From Enterococcus rotai (GTDB lineage Bacteria; Bacillota; Bacilli; Lactobacillales; Enterococcaceae): a DNA stretch of 64,000 nt. Made by a program: the position numbers and the translations under genes. The stretch spans positions 1,563,349 through 1,627,348 of the forward strand of contig NZ_CP013655.1 in assembly GCF_001465345.1 (NCBI RefSeq). Reading direction: 5' to 3'. Of this stretch, positions 42,273 to 51,148 are shown piece after piece. Numbering within the stretch: the first letter of the stretch is position 1; every line of letters begins with the position of its first letter. A model generated the notes under the pieces. That model saw only the letters and a program-made list of their open reading frames with translations, did not search any database and was not told where the DNA came from.

Positions 42273-43082
42273 GTGACTGTAGAAATTGGTAAACAAATTA
42301 AAAAACTCCGTGAAGAACAAGAAATTTCACAACAGGAACTAGCTGACTATTTAACGATCTCTCGTCAAACAATTTCAAAATGGGAGTTAGGAAAAAGTCT
42401 TCCTGATATCGAAAATGTTGTAAGAATTGCTGACTATTTCAATATCAGTGTCGATGTTTTAATTGGACGTAAGAAAGCTAGTTTCTTTGAGAGCTTGTTT
42501 GGCGGAAAAGAAAGAAGGCAAAGTCTTATGGATCAAAGTAGCAAGGCAACTAATAATGCAGCATTTTATAGTGCTTATGCACCAGAAATTCAACCATTAT
42601 TTGCAGCGAACAAACGGGTAAATACATTTATCAAAATCGAAGCAGCAATTTTTCCACAAGCAACTTTTTCAAAATTGATGGGCTATGCTAATTGTTTATG
42701 TAGTTTTAACAGTGATGAAGTGTCTATTGATCAAATCGGAAAATTCAAGCTTGCTGTAAATATACCTGTGGAGCAACCGATAGCCTCCTTTTCACTGCAT
42801 GAGATTTTGGAGATAAACTTACAATTTGGAAAATATTTTCGAAATGTGGGTGGTAATTTTGTAACATTGATCGATATCGTGACCCCAGATAAAACCTATT
42901 ATTTTTGGGTAGAATCGCTAAAAATTGCCCATGCTATCTGGCATCACGAAAAATTTTCATCAATCAAACTCAATCTAGACAAGCCATTTCAAAAAGCATT
43001 AAATCTCTCAAACGAAGATGAAGCCGTTACGGCAATTCGTAGCGAAGCTGATAAAATTCAGTTGTTTTATGGGAAGGTGTAG
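42273..43082 (+). CDS. XRE-family regulator with unknown C-terminal domain
   Basis: A 269-residue protein. Residues 1-65 are a Cro/C1 helix-turn-helix (QEISQQELADYLTISRQTIS). The linker SFFESLFGGKERRQSL closely resembles that of the XRE-IIB protein at 16518 (SFFSSLFSKKEGRKSM), so the two share an origin in their N-terminal halves. Residues 100-269 form a domain I do not recognise, with PH-like beta strands (FKLAVNIPVEQPIASF, YYFWVESLKIAHAI). GTG start. It is monocistronic with its own terminator. Confidence 0.75.
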   Translation: MTVEIGKQIKKLREEQEISQQELADYLTISRQTISKWELGKSLPDIENVVRIADYFNISVDVLIGRKKASFFESLFGGKERRQSLMDQSSKATNNAAFYSAYAPEIQPLFAANKRVNTFIKIEAAIFPQATFSKLMGYANCLCSFNSDEVSIDQIGKFKLAVNIPVEQPIASFSLHEILEINLQFGKYFRNVGGNFVTLIDIVTPDKTYYFWVESLKIAHAIWHHEKFSSIKLNLDKPFQKALNLSNEDEAVTAIRSEADKIQLFYGKV

Positions 43083-43100
43083 TTATATTGTGAATCCTAG

Positions 43101-43132
43101 AAAAGAGAACCAATTTTTGGTCTCTTTTTTTT
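43101..43132 (+). terminator. Intrinsic terminator after the XRE gene
   Basis: AAAAGAGAACC pairs with GGTCTCTTTT with one mismatch, followed by T residues. Confidence 0.8.
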
Positions 43133-43148
43133 ACTGTAAAAATACTCC

Positions 43149-43187
43149 TTGACACATTATACTACGCAATGTATAGTAATATGTGTC
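43149..43187 (+). promoter_or_regulatory. Promoter and dyad operator of the PadR operon
   Basis: TTGACA, a 17-nt spacer and TATAGT form a near-consensus promoter. It lies within a long dyad (GACACAT-ATACTA / TAGTA-ATGTGTC), typical for an autoregulated PadR gene. Confidence 0.75.
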
Positions 43188-43199
43188 AGGAGGTATATT

Positions 43200-43517
43200 A
43201 TGGATTCACAATTAAAAAAAGGGTTGTTGGAATATTGTATTTTAGCCATTTTAAAGAAATCAGATTCCTATGGCTATCAAATCATCAAAGATTTATCTAA
43301 CGTGATAACAATTTCCGAATCAACATTATATCCAATCTTGAAACGTTTAGAGACGAAAGAAGAGTTGGAGACATATTCAATGGAACATAATAGCCGCTTA
43401 AGAAAATACTATCGAATTACTGATGTTGGTAGGGACAAAATAAAGTCCTTTATTCAAGAATGGGATGAAGTGATGCAAGTGTATCATTTTATTGAAAAGG
43501 GGGAGCAAAATGAATAA
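43200..43517 (+). CDS. PadR-family transcriptional regulator
   Basis: A 105-residue PadR regulator: KKGLLEYCILAILKKSDSYGYQII is the N-terminal helix region (residues 4-27), and ESTLYPILKRLETKEELE the recognition helix and wing. AGGAGG lies 7 nt before the ATG at 43200; the longer frame would start upstream of the promoter's -10. It represses its own operon by inference, through the dyad at 43149-43187. It overlaps the next gene by 8 nt. Confidence 0.9.
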   Translation: MDSQLKKGLLEYCILAILKKSDSYGYQIIKDLSNVITISESTLYPILKRLETKEELETYSMEHNSRLRKYYRITDVGRDKIKSFIQEWDEVMQVYHFIEKGEQNE

Positions 43518-44094
43518 ACAAGAATTTTTGTATCAATTAGAAGAAGGTTTGATTCGCTTGGAGGAATCAGAAAAAAATCAATTTATTCTTTATTATGATG
43601 AATTGATTGAAGACTACCTAGAAGATGGAGCCAGTGAAGCAGAGGCGGTAAGCAAGTTGGGCAAACCTTCAAGAATCGCAAGTAAGATTTTAGAAGAAGC
43701 GTTTGAAGAGCGGAGTTTTCAAAAGAAAAAACGAAGTCCGTTGATGGTGGTTTTACTGATTATTGGTTTTCCTTTATGGGGCAGTATTTTGTTAACAGCT
43801 ATTTTACTTATTTTATCCGCCTATATTATTATTTGGTGTCTACCTTTTACAACGGGAATGTTTGCGGTACTCGGCTTAGGAGCATCAATATTTAGTGTCT
43901 GTGCTAGTTTTTTCGCTATACAAGATGGTGTCTACATTGCAGTTACACAAATGGGTATCAGTATTTTTGTTTTAGGCTTAGCGTTGCTTAGTGGTTTAGC
44001 AACCTTGAATCTAGCGAATCATTTTATCAAAGCATCGAAGCGATTCTCAGGAAAAATAGTCGGTCTGTTTGAGGGAAGGGGATTATCGTTATGA
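43510..44094 (+). CDS. DUF1700 (HAAS) membrane protein
   Basis: A 194-residue protein with an N-terminal HAAS/DUF1700 domain (KQEFLYQLEEGLIRLEESEK, GASEAEAVSKLGKPSRIASK) and four membrane helices (about 80-105, 112-130, 140-165 and 168-185). The PadR/DUF1700/DUF4097 gene order is common in Firmicutes and responds to envelope stress. It overlaps the PadR gene upstream and the short gene downstream, so all three are co-translated. Confidence 0.87.
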   Translation: MNKQEFLYQLEEGLIRLEESEKNQFILYYDELIEDYLEDGASEAEAVSKLGKPSRIASKILEEAFEERSFQKKKRSPLMVVLLIIGFPLWGSILLTAILLILSAYIIIWCLPFTTGMFAVLGLGASIFSVCASFFAIQDGVYIAVTQMGISIFVLGLALLSGLATLNLANHFIKASKRFSGKIVGLFEGRGLSL

Positions 44095-44246
44095 CGAATA
44101 AAAAATCACTGTTTAAAATTGGGCTTAGTTTAACTGTTTTAGGTTTTGTGATCGCTATGATCGGTTTTGCTCTATCTGGTGGGCAAGTTGATAAATATAA
44201 ATTTGAAGAACATTCATGGTATCGTACATTTTATTTTAAACGATGA
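44091..44246 (+). CDS. Short membrane protein, possibly the truncated N-terminus of a DUF4097 protein
   Basis: A 51-residue frame whose ATG overlaps the DUF1700 stop (ATGA). It has a basic start (TNKKSLFKIG), one helix (SLTVLGFVIAMIGFALSG) and a short polar tail. Proteins at this place in PadR/DUF1700 operons usually begin the same way and continue into a DUF4097 adhesin-like domain of 200 or more residues. Here the frame stops after 51 codons and a terminator follows, so it is either a truncation or a genuine small protein. Confidence 0.6.
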   Translation: MTNKKSLFKIGLSLTVLGFVIAMIGFALSGGQVDKYKFEEHSWYRTFYFKR

Positions 44247-44263
44247 CATTTTAATGAGAAGCG

Positions 44264-44314
44264 GAAACATTGGATGGAGAAATCTCTGACGAATGTTTCT
44301 TTTTTTTTTTTTTA
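44264..44314 (+). terminator. Terminator of the PadR operon
   Basis: GAAACATT pairs with AATGTTTC with an inner GAGA/TCTC stem, followed by a run of 14 T. Confidence 0.88.
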
Positions 44315-44461
44315 GAATCAATCAAAAAGTAGTCCTAAAGCTGTGAGAAAAACTCAGACTTTAAGCCGATAAAATGAAGCGGTTGCTTTGTTATAATTAA
44401 AATGAATAAGAGCAAGTTGGTGTAATAAATCTTTTTTATGGGGAGTATAGGGGTGAGTGGT

Positions 44462-45541
44462 ATGAATAAGCAAGTCAAAGAACAAGCCATAAGTAATAAT
44501 GGAATCGATTTAATAAAGTACGCTGCGGCAATTTTAATTATTTGTTTTCACTGTGAACGAGTGATTCAAGATCCAATGGTGCATCATTTGTTTAAAAATG
44601 TGTTATGTCGGATCGCTGTACCGTTTTTCTTTATTTCATCTAGTTACTTTGTTAGACGAGGACAAAATGGTTCGCCAAGTTATCTGAAACGTTATTTGCA
44701 ATCATCTATTAAATCCTATTTATTTTGGAGCTTAATCTATATGCCGATTGGTTTTATGTGGATTCAAGAAAATTATACGCTTGGACCTGAATTATATCCT
44801 GTAGCATTGCTAACAGGATTGCTGTATACAGGAACTTATTATCACCTTTGGTACATACCGGCTATGATCTTTGGTATGATTATCGCTCACTGGTTGATCA
44901 AGAAAACAGGCTATTTTCCGTTATTCATGTTAACGTTTATATTATATCTTTTTGGTTCATTAGAAACGTATTATGGCTATATCAATAATGAACAGTTGCA
45001 ATTATTTTTTGATCAGTATCTAACTATTTTTATTACAACTCGTAATGGTTTGTTTTTTGCCTTAATATTTGTGGCAGTGGGCTATTTTCTATGGGATTAT
45101 CGTGAAAAAATAGCTAGATTCCACAAGCATTTTCGTTTTTTAGTGCTTTTTACTGGATTGATTTTAGTTGGGGAAGGGTTGATTGTTTATGCTAATATGG
45201 GGATCGACAAAAACTTTATGTGGTCATTAATACCCTTTACAGCAGTCTTCTTTTGTTGGAGTTTAGCGTGGCAAGTAAAGTGTAAGACTGACTTTAAGCA
45301 TTTGAGGGAATTAGGCAAATATTATTTTTTCATCCATCCGTTATGTATTTTGTGGGCAGCCAATTTAGTTAACAGCTATGATTTTTTTGCAAATGCTTGG
45401 CTGCAGTTAATCGTTACCATTGTAGCTACTCATTTATTGAGCTCGCTCGTGATACTATTTAATCAGCAACTTCCGTACTACTATTTCGATTTGCAATTGA
45501 TGCTTAGAGTCAATCGTAGTTATATCCAAAAATTGGTGTAG
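44462..45541 (+). CDS. Acyltransferase-3 family membrane protein
   Basis: A 359-residue integral membrane protein with about ten helices. NGIDLIKYAAAILIICFHCE near the start is the acyltransferase-3 signature with the conserved histidine, and PFFFISSSYFVRRG follows. These enzymes O-acetylate polysaccharides, peptidoglycan or teichoic acid. The start at 44462 is chosen because AGGGGTGA lies upstream; the frame is open for eight more codons. Monocistronic and convergent with fabI. Confidence 0.85.
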   Translation: MNKQVKEQAISNNGIDLIKYAAAILIICFHCERVIQDPMVHHLFKNVLCRIAVPFFFISSSYFVRRGQNGSPSYLKRYLQSSIKSYLFWSLIYMPIGFMWIQENYTLGPELYPVALLTGLLYTGTYYHLWYIPAMIFGMIIAHWLIKKTGYFPLFMLTFILYLFGSLETYYGYINNEQLQLFFDQYLTIFITTRNGLFFALIFVAVGYFLWDYREKIARFHKHFRFLVLFTGLILVGEGLIVYANMGIDKNFMWSLIPFTAVFFCWSLAWQVKCKTDFKHLRELGKYYFFIHPLCILWAANLVNSYDFFANAWLQLIVTIVATHLLSSLVILFNQQLPYYYFDLQLMLRVNRSYIQKLV

Positions 45542-45570
45542 AAGCTGATGTTTAGCATAAAAAGACAAGA

Positions 45571-45601
45571 CTGAGACAAAATGAAATGAATTTTGTCTCA
45601 G
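45571..45601. terminator. Bidirectional terminator between the acyltransferase gene and fabI
   Basis: CTGAGACAAAAT pairs exactly with ATTTTGTCTCAG across a 7-nt loop, with T-rich sequence on the far side. Confidence 0.85.
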
Positions 45602-45610
45602 CTTTTCTAT

Positions 45611-46363
45611 TTAAGTTAAGTGAACACCCTTATCCACATAAATAATATCGCCTACGATACCAGCCGCTAATTCGCTGACTAAAAAGGCACAAGTATTCCC
45701 TACTTCTTCGATTGTCACACCCGCTTTATCTGGAGTACGATCTTCTGAGAGTTTGATCAATTGATCGTAATCTTTTACGCCAGTCACTGCAAGGGTTTTA
45801 ATAGCACCTGCTGAAATGCCGTTTACACGAATCTTATCAACAGCAAATTCATACGCTAAATATTTTACCGCAGTTTCTAAAGAAGCTTTGGCAATGCCCA
45901 TCATATTGTAATTTGGAATGGCTCTTTCAGATCCTAGGTAAGTCATTGTCACGATTCCAGAACCTGGGTTTAATAATGGTTTAGCATAGTGAGCCACAGC
46001 TAATAGAGAGTAGCTGCTGATGTCTTGCGCTAATAAGTAGCCTGAACGTGTGATGTCACTAACATTGCCATCTAGTTCTTCTTTATTGGCAAAGGCAATC
46101 GCATGAACTAAACCGTCGATTTTATCGAATTTTTCTTGAATAATCGTAAAGGCTTGTGCGATTGATTCATCTGATGAAACATCACATTCAACAAGTAAGT
46201 CTGTTGGTTCAGCTAATTTTAATAATTGTTTTTTCATGCGCTCGTTTTGGTACGTGTAAATAATGTCAGCACCCTGCTCTTTCAATGCCTTGGCACATCC
46301 CCAAGCAATACTTCTCTTGTTTGCTACGCCCATTACGACGACTTTTTTATTTTTTAGAAACAT
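45611..46363 (-). CDS. fabI: Enoyl-[acyl-carrier-protein] reductase (NADH), FabI
   Basis: A 250-residue short-chain dehydrogenase-type enzyme that reduces trans-2-enoyl-ACP in the last step of each fatty acid elongation cycle. GVANKRSIAWGCAKAL near residue 13 is the FabI nucleotide-binding motif (GxxxxxSxxxG rather than GxGxxG), and the catalytic Tyr and Lys are in NYNMMGIAKASLE. The enzyme is the target of triclosan. It is transcribed divergently from fabO-fabN, with the FabT-like box between. AGGGG lies upstream of the start. Confidence 0.93.
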   Translation of the reverse strand: MFLKNKKVVVMGVANKRSIAWGCAKALKEQGADIIYTYQNERMKKQLLKLAEPTDLLVECDVSSDESIAQAFTIIQEKFDKIDGLVHAIAFANKEELDGNVSDITRSGYLLAQDISSYSLLAVAHYAKPLLNPGSGIVTMTYLGSERAIPNYNMMGIAKASLETAVKYLAYEFAVDKIRVNGISAGAIKTLAVTGVKDYDQLIKLSEDRTPDKAGVTIEEVGNTCAFLVSELAAGIVGDIIYVDKGVHLT

Positions 46364-46661
46364 ATTGATTTTCCCCTTTTAAAATTATTTTAGTCTGTGA
46401 AAAGGTCTCACTTCTTAATAAAATCTAAATATCTAATTTTATTTAAGTTGACGGATAAAATTGCAACTGGTATTATCTGTTTGAGAAAGCTAATAAAATT
46501 CTCTAACGAATACGACACCCATACAGACATTTTATCGGATGTCTGAATTATTAACCAAAATACTTTGAAAGTCAAACTATTTTACTTAAATTTAAACAAA
46601 AAAGTGTTGGTTAAGCAAGTTTTTTTTAATTTGAGCGTCAAAATAATAGCGGAGGTGCACG
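46364..46661. promoter_or_regulatory. Divergent control region of fabI and fabO-fabN
   Basis: Just under 300 bp. On the plus strand TTGACG (46448-46453), 17 nt and TATTAT form a good promoter. A CAGACAT/ATGTCTG hairpin follows near 46525-46547 and then the FabT-like operator at 46562-46578. I see no gene here. Confidence 0.6.
46562..46578 (+). promoter_or_regulatory. FabT-like operator upstream of fabO
   Basis: ACTTTGAAAGTCAAACT contains the inverted repeat TTTGA-AAG-TCAAA, matching the palindrome bound by FabT, the MarR-type repressor of fatty acid synthesis in streptococci and enterococci. It lies 84 nt upstream of the fabO start. Confidence 0.7.
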
Positions 46662-47900
46662 ATGAAACGAGTTGTAATAACCGGAATGGGAGCTGTGACT
46701 CCTTTAGGAAATACGGTAAAAGAGTATTGGCAAAATCTAGTCAATGGAAAATTAGGAATCGCTAAAATTACGAAATTTGATTCAGAAGATACAGGTGTGG
46801 CACTTGCAGGAGAGGTAAAAGACTTTGACCCAAGTGAGGTTCTTGATCGTAAAGAACAAAAACGGATGGATCTATTTTCACAATACGGTATAGTGGCAGC
46901 GATGGAAGCTTGGAATATGAGCGGCTTAACGAAGGAAGAGATTGATCCAAAGCGTTTTGGTGTGATCGTAGGTAGTGGAATCGGTGGTATGACTACCCTG
47001 CAAGATCAAGTAAGAGTGATGGATAAAAAAGGGCCTAAACGGGTAACACCGTTTTTTGTACCGATGGTGATCGCAAATATGGCATCAGGAAATATTTCCA
47101 TCAAATTAGGTGCAAAAGGTCCCTCTCAAACGATCGTTACAGCTTGTACTTCAGCAACAAATGCCATTGGTGAAGCCTTTAGAACGATTAAATATGGCTT
47201 AGCTGATATGATGATCACTGGTGGAACAGAAGCAACGATTTGTGAAATTGGGATTGCTGGTTTTGCTGCATTGAGCGCGTTGAATACAACGGATGATCCA
47301 ACGAGAGCCTCGATTCCTTTTGATAAAGAAAGACACGGATTTGTGATGGGCGAAGGAGCGGGCATGTTGATGCTAGAAGAACTTGAACACGCTCAAAAAC
47401 GTGGGGCAACCATTTTAGGTGAAATCGTTGGTTACGGTAGTAATTGCGATGCCAGTCATATGACAGCACCATTAAAAGATGGTAGCGGCGCTGCTGACGC
47501 AATTGAATTAGCTTTGGCAGAAGCGTCAATCGCAGCTTCTGAAATAGGGTATGTTAATGCACACGGAACAGCAACGCCAGCCAATGACGCGGCTGAAACA
47601 GCTGCTTTAAAACGAGTGTTTGGCAAACGTGCGTATGATATTCCAATTTCCAGCACTAAAAGTATGACAGGACACCTTTTAGGCGCTGGTGGAGGAATTG
47701 AAGCAATCGCGTGTGTGAAGACACTGCAAGAAGGTGTTGCGCATCCTACTGTCGGTTACCAAGTGGCCGATCCAGATTGTGATTTAGATTATATAACAGA
47801 TGGCTCACGCAAAGTGGCTGCAGAATATGCAATCAGCAATTCATTTGGCTTTGGTGGTCATAATGGCGTTATTTGTATGAAGAAATGGGAGGAAAATTAA
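46662..47900 (+). CDS. fabO: 3-oxoacyl-ACP synthase II (FabF/FabO)
   Basis: A 412-residue condensing enzyme with the triad Cys162 (VTACTSATNA), His301 (NAHGTATPAND) and His338 (KSMTGHLLGAGG). In Enterococcus faecalis the FabF homologue paired with fabN was shown to work as FabB in unsaturated fatty acid synthesis and was named FabO; the gene neighbours here are the same, so the symbol is used by synteny. GGAGG lies 7 nt before the ATG. FabZ/FabN follows after 2 bp. Confidence 0.9.
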   Translation: MKRVVITGMGAVTPLGNTVKEYWQNLVNGKLGIAKITKFDSEDTGVALAGEVKDFDPSEVLDRKEQKRMDLFSQYGIVAAMEAWNMSGLTKEEIDPKRFGVIVGSGIGGMTTLQDQVRVMDKKGPKRVTPFFVPMVIANMASGNISIKLGAKGPSQTIVTACTSATNAIGEAFRTIKYGLADMMITGGTEATICEIGIAGFAALSALNTTDDPTRASIPFDKERHGFVMGEGAGMLMLEELEHAQKRGATILGEIVGYGSNCDASHMTAPLKDGSGAADAIELALAEASIAASEIGYVNAHGTATPANDAAETAALKRVFGKRAYDIPISSTKSMTGHLLGAGGGIEAIACVKTLQEGVAHPTVGYQVADPDCDLDYITDGSRKVAAEYAISNSFGFGGHNGVICMKKWEEN

Positions 47901-47902
47901 CA

Positions 47903-48337
47903 ATGACAAGATTAATGAATGCAACAGAAATTATGGAAATGATTCCAAACCGTTACCCAATTTGTTTTATCGACTATGTGGATGAAATTATTCCAGAGAA
48001 AAAAATCATCGCAACAAAAAACGTTACGATCAATGAAGAATTTTTCCAAGGACATTTCCCTGGAAATCCAACAATGCCAGGTGTTCTAATTATTGAAGCA
48101 TTGGCGCAAGTGGGTTCGATCTTGATTTTAAAAATGGAACAATTTAACGGCGAAACAGCCTATATTGGCGGTATTAACAAAGCAAAATTCCGTCAAAAAG
48201 TAGTTCCAGGTGATGTTTTGAAATTACACTTTGAAATCGTGAAAATCAGAGATTATGTAGGAATTGGGAAAGCAACTGCTTACGTTGAAGATAAAAAAGT
48301 TTGTGAATGTGAATTGACGTTTATCGTAGGTAGATAA
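47903..48337 (+). CDS. fabN: 3-hydroxyacyl-ACP dehydratase / isomerase (FabZ/FabN)
   Basis: A 144-residue hot-dog-fold dehydratase with catalytic His51 (QGHFPGNPTMPG) and Glu65 (LIIEALAQVG). In Enterococcus the FabZ-like protein beside FabO also isomerises trans-2- to cis-3-decenoyl-ACP, so it starts unsaturated fatty acid synthesis (FabN). The bifunctional role is assigned from gene order; sequence alone cannot tell FabN from FabZ with certainty. The start at 47903 has GGAGG upstream; the frame is open 10 codons further into fabO. Confidence 0.87.
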   Translation: MTRLMNATEIMEMIPNRYPICFIDYVDEIIPEKKIIATKNVTINEEFFQGHFPGNPTMPGVLIIEALAQVGSILILKMEQFNGETAYIGGINKAKFRQKVVPGDVLKLHFEIVKIRDYVGIGKATAYVEDKKVCECELTFIVGR

Positions 48338-48343
48338 ATAAAT

Positions 48344-48381
48344 AAAAAAGCCGAAACCAACAAAATGTTTCGGCTTTTTTT
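48344..48381. terminator. Bidirectional terminator between fabN and the PucR gene
   Basis: AAAAAGCCGAAAC pairs with GTTTCGGCTTTTT across a 9-nt loop. Confidence 0.9.
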
Positions 48382-48388
48382 GTTTATT

Positions 48389-50065
48389 TTAGTGATGCAA
48401 TTCATATAATTTCAACGCTAATTGTAACGCAAAAGTATTTTTCTCCTGCTCCAAATCCACTGGCAGTAATCCTTTGATTTTTTCAATCCGATAAAGCAAC
48501 GTATTTCGATGAATAAATAACGCTCTTGACGTCGTAGCAATATTTAAATGATGAGCCAAATAAGCCTTTAAGGTCGGTGTAAAGCTAGTGTTGTTTTCCT
48601 GATCATAGGTCAATAACGTGTTCAAATAGTGCGTGTAAAATTTTTTTCCTTGCTCTTTTGAAATGGAATCAACTAAAAATGAATCAAAGTAAAAATCATT
48701 GAAAAAATAAATTTTTTCTTCTTTTGAGTCATCTTCAAGTAGTTGGATGACTTTTTTTGCTTCTTCAAAACTTTGAGATAATTCAAGAATCGGTAAGGTT
48801 GAACCGATCGTGCAGAAAATTTCTCGTTCAGATTGCCCTTGTTGTTCTATATACATCCGAATCCGTTCAGCAGTATCAGAAATTTCATTGTAGGTTTTTA
48901 ATGAACTCAATTTTTGCTCCGTTCCTAACAGCATGACCAACTGATTTTTCCGACTGAACAAATGAAGTTGGGGAAATCGATTGGTTGTGTAGGTTGTGAG
49001 TGATGATAACAAACTTTTCATTAAACGATCTTCGGATTGTTTTTTTTTCATCAATGAGTCCGATTCATGACCAATCGTCTGGATCGATAGGATCAACACA
49101 GTATAGTTAAGACTTGGATCGATCGTTGTGTCATAAGCAGCTAATGCATCTAAGTCTTTGATTTGACCAGATAATAATTGATCGAAGAAATCACGACGAA
49201 TGCGATTTTCCGTCCGTTCGATCTCAAATAGACGCATTTGTTCTAACGCAAATGCCATCGAACCATTTTCTAAAGCGACATAATCAAGATCAGTCAAAGG
49301 ACGCTCTATTTGGCAAACCAGAATAAAGCCATAATGGATCGTATCAAAGTAAACAGGCATGATCACGCAAGGATATTCTTGTTCCTCAAAAGAAATCCCT
49401 CGAGTAATCGGTTTTTGAATTCGCTCAAAATCTGTTGGCAAGTCAGTAAAAAGTTGAACTGGGAAGTTAAAAGTATCCCCTGTATTTTTGATTGTTTCTT
49501 TGATCATAGGTTGATCTGGATCACTAATAGAGGCTACTGACCAATCCGTATCAACTAAGATAACAGGATTATTGACCATCTCTGCTAAGCCTAAAGCAAT
49601 TTTTTGCATACCACCGCCATGCAATGAAATTTCAAAAAATTGTGAATGGATATCTAAAGAAGCTTGATTCAGTTCGTTCATTCGACCAGAAATTTCCGCC
49701 ATGACGATATTCATGATTTTAGAAAACGCGATTCCATAGGGGATTTCGATGATTGGCAAAGCCAGTTCATCCGCTAGAATACGCATGGATTCAGGGATTC
49801 CTTTTAAGTAGATATGCGGTTTGATACAAATTGCTGAACAATTGATTTCTTTAAAGCGTTGAATAAAGCGTTTTTGGATTTCAGCATTTTCGCTAAAAAA
49901 GTACCCAGAAGTAATCAGTAGCTCACCTGCTGATAACCAGTCTGAAGCGTCTGGATTATCTAAAATATTCACTCCAGTAATTTTATTTTCAAGCCCGTTT
50001 ATTCCTGCGACTAGTTTGAACGTTTTAAAAGGAGCTAGTTGCAGAAAATTTTTGACAGTTAACAT
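48389..50065 (-). CDS. PucR-family transcriptional regulator
   Basis: A 558-residue regulator. Residues 1-125 are a PucR N-terminal domain (TVKNFLQLAPF, DWLSAGELLITSGYF, LPIIEIPYG), the middle is a GAF-like/GGDEF-like region (about 150-460), and the C-terminus has the PucR-type HTH (HLNIATTSRALFIHRNTLLYR, about residues 507-527). PucR activates purine-degradation genes in Bacillus. It is divergent from, and probably controls, the purine-related operon starting at 50235. The 169-bp gap between them is AT-rich with no clear operator that I can name. Confidence 0.88.
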   Translation of the reverse strand: MLTVKNFLQLAPFKTFKLVAGINGLENKITGVNILDNPDASDWLSAGELLITSGYFFSENAEIQKRFIQRFKEINCSAICIKPHIYLKGIPESMRILADELALPIIEIPYGIAFSKIMNIVMAEISGRMNELNQASLDIHSQFFEISLHGGGMQKIALGLAEMVNNPVILVDTDWSVASISDPDQPMIKETIKNTGDTFNFPVQLFTDLPTDFERIQKPITRGISFEEQEYPCVIMPVYFDTIHYGFILVCQIERPLTDLDYVALENGSMAFALEQMRLFEIERTENRIRRDFFDQLLSGQIKDLDALAAYDTTIDPSLNYTVLILSIQTIGHESDSLMKKKQSEDRLMKSLLSSLTTYTTNRFPQLHLFSRKNQLVMLLGTEQKLSSLKTYNEISDTAERIRMYIEQQGQSEREIFCTIGSTLPILELSQSFEEAKKVIQLLEDDSKEEKIYFFNDFYFDSFLVDSISKEQGKKFYTHYLNTLLTYDQENNTSFTPTLKAYLAHHLNIATTSRALFIHRNTLLYRIEKIKGLLPVDLEQEKNTFALQLALKLYELHH

Positions 50066-50234
50066 GATACAGCCTCTTTCCTATTCATGAGTTTATTACA
50101 TTAACTATACGGCAATTGGTTAAAGTGTACAACAGGAAAAGAAAATATTCGGCTACTCTATCTGTATATGAAAAGGCTTTCTTGTTGTAAATTGAATAGT
50201 GTAAAGAAGAAAAACATTCAAGGAAGTGAATGAG

Positions 50235-51125
50235 ATGCGTACCTATCAATCCCTATCAGGGTCTCAAAATTTCTTATCTGAGATTCAAAATAAGTCGTGG
50301 AAAGGAGAAGTTCATAGTACTTTTAACCGAACGATAAATATAATTTGCGATTCTGGAGAATTGTACACGATAGCGGCAGAGGAATTGGATAATGCGCCCA
50401 ATACCTTGAGAGTGACTGACTTTTTTGACAAACGACCTCAGATTCTCGTAAAAACGCCTGTTTTTTCTCAAAAAGGCCAATTAATGATTGGTGAAACAGC
50501 TGCAATTGAAATTCAAAGTGCGAGTGAATGGCACTATCCACAAATTGAATTTCCTAAGCAATACGACTATGCAAAAATCAGTAAGCGTATTGAACAACTG
50601 AATGAGTGGTTGATCCAATTAAAGAATACAGGTGGCTATTTATTAAACAAGAGGCAAGCGACAACGTACGAAAAAATGATCCATGTCATGCTTTGGCAAG
50701 AATCGGAACAATTACTGACTTACTTAAAGGAAAAGCAATTATTCCAAGCGATGAAGCAGTTGAATCGGGTGATTGGCTTAGGACCTGGTTTAACCCCTTC
50801 AGGTGATGATTTTTTAGTAGGATTAGCACTTATTTTTACAACAGTGAATTATCCATATCATTCATTAAGACAATGGTTAATCAATAGTCGAACGGAGCTG
50901 AAAAAAAGAACGAATATTATTAGTTATTCTGCATTAGATTGGGCTATTAAAGGATCAGCACGTGAGCGGATCGGACTTTTTTTAAATGAACTATTTTATG
51001 GAGAAAATGAAGGTGCTTTGAAAATAAAGATGTTGGCTGTGTTGGCAATCGGCTCTACATCTGGAGGCGATATATTGACTGGGATGTTGGCAGGGATCAA
51101 GTTGACGTTGGAAAGCAGCAGGTGA
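50235..51125 (+). CDS. DUF2877 protein (AllH-like subunit of a carbamoyltransferase)
   Basis: A 296-residue cytoplasmic protein with the DUF2877 signature GLGPGLTPSGDDFLVGLAL near residue 178 and a conserved ALAIGSTSGGDILTGMLAG near the C-terminus. In Escherichia coli its relative YlbF (AllH), with FdrA (AllF) and YlbE (AllG), is reported to make up the oxamate carbamoyltransferase of allantoin breakdown. The start at 50235 is preferred over the GTG at 50226, which would be 1 nt from AGGA. It is first gene of the operon, and the tandem RNAs lie between it and fdrA. Confidence 0.82.
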   Translation: MRTYQSLSGSQNFLSEIQNKSWKGEVHSTFNRTINIICDSGELYTIAAEELDNAPNTLRVTDFFDKRPQILVKTPVFSQKGQLMIGETAAIEIQSASEWHYPQIEFPKQYDYAKISKRIEQLNEWLIQLKNTGGYLLNKRQATTYEKMIHVMLWQESEQLLTYLKEKQLFQAMKQLNRVIGLGPGLTPSGDDFLVGLALIFTTVNYPYHSLRQWLINSRTELKKRTNIISYSALDWAIKGSARERIGLFLNELFYGENEGALKIKMLAVLAIGSTSGGDILTGMLAGIKLTLESSR

Positions 51126-51148
51126 AAGGTTGTTACCATGTGTTATCT

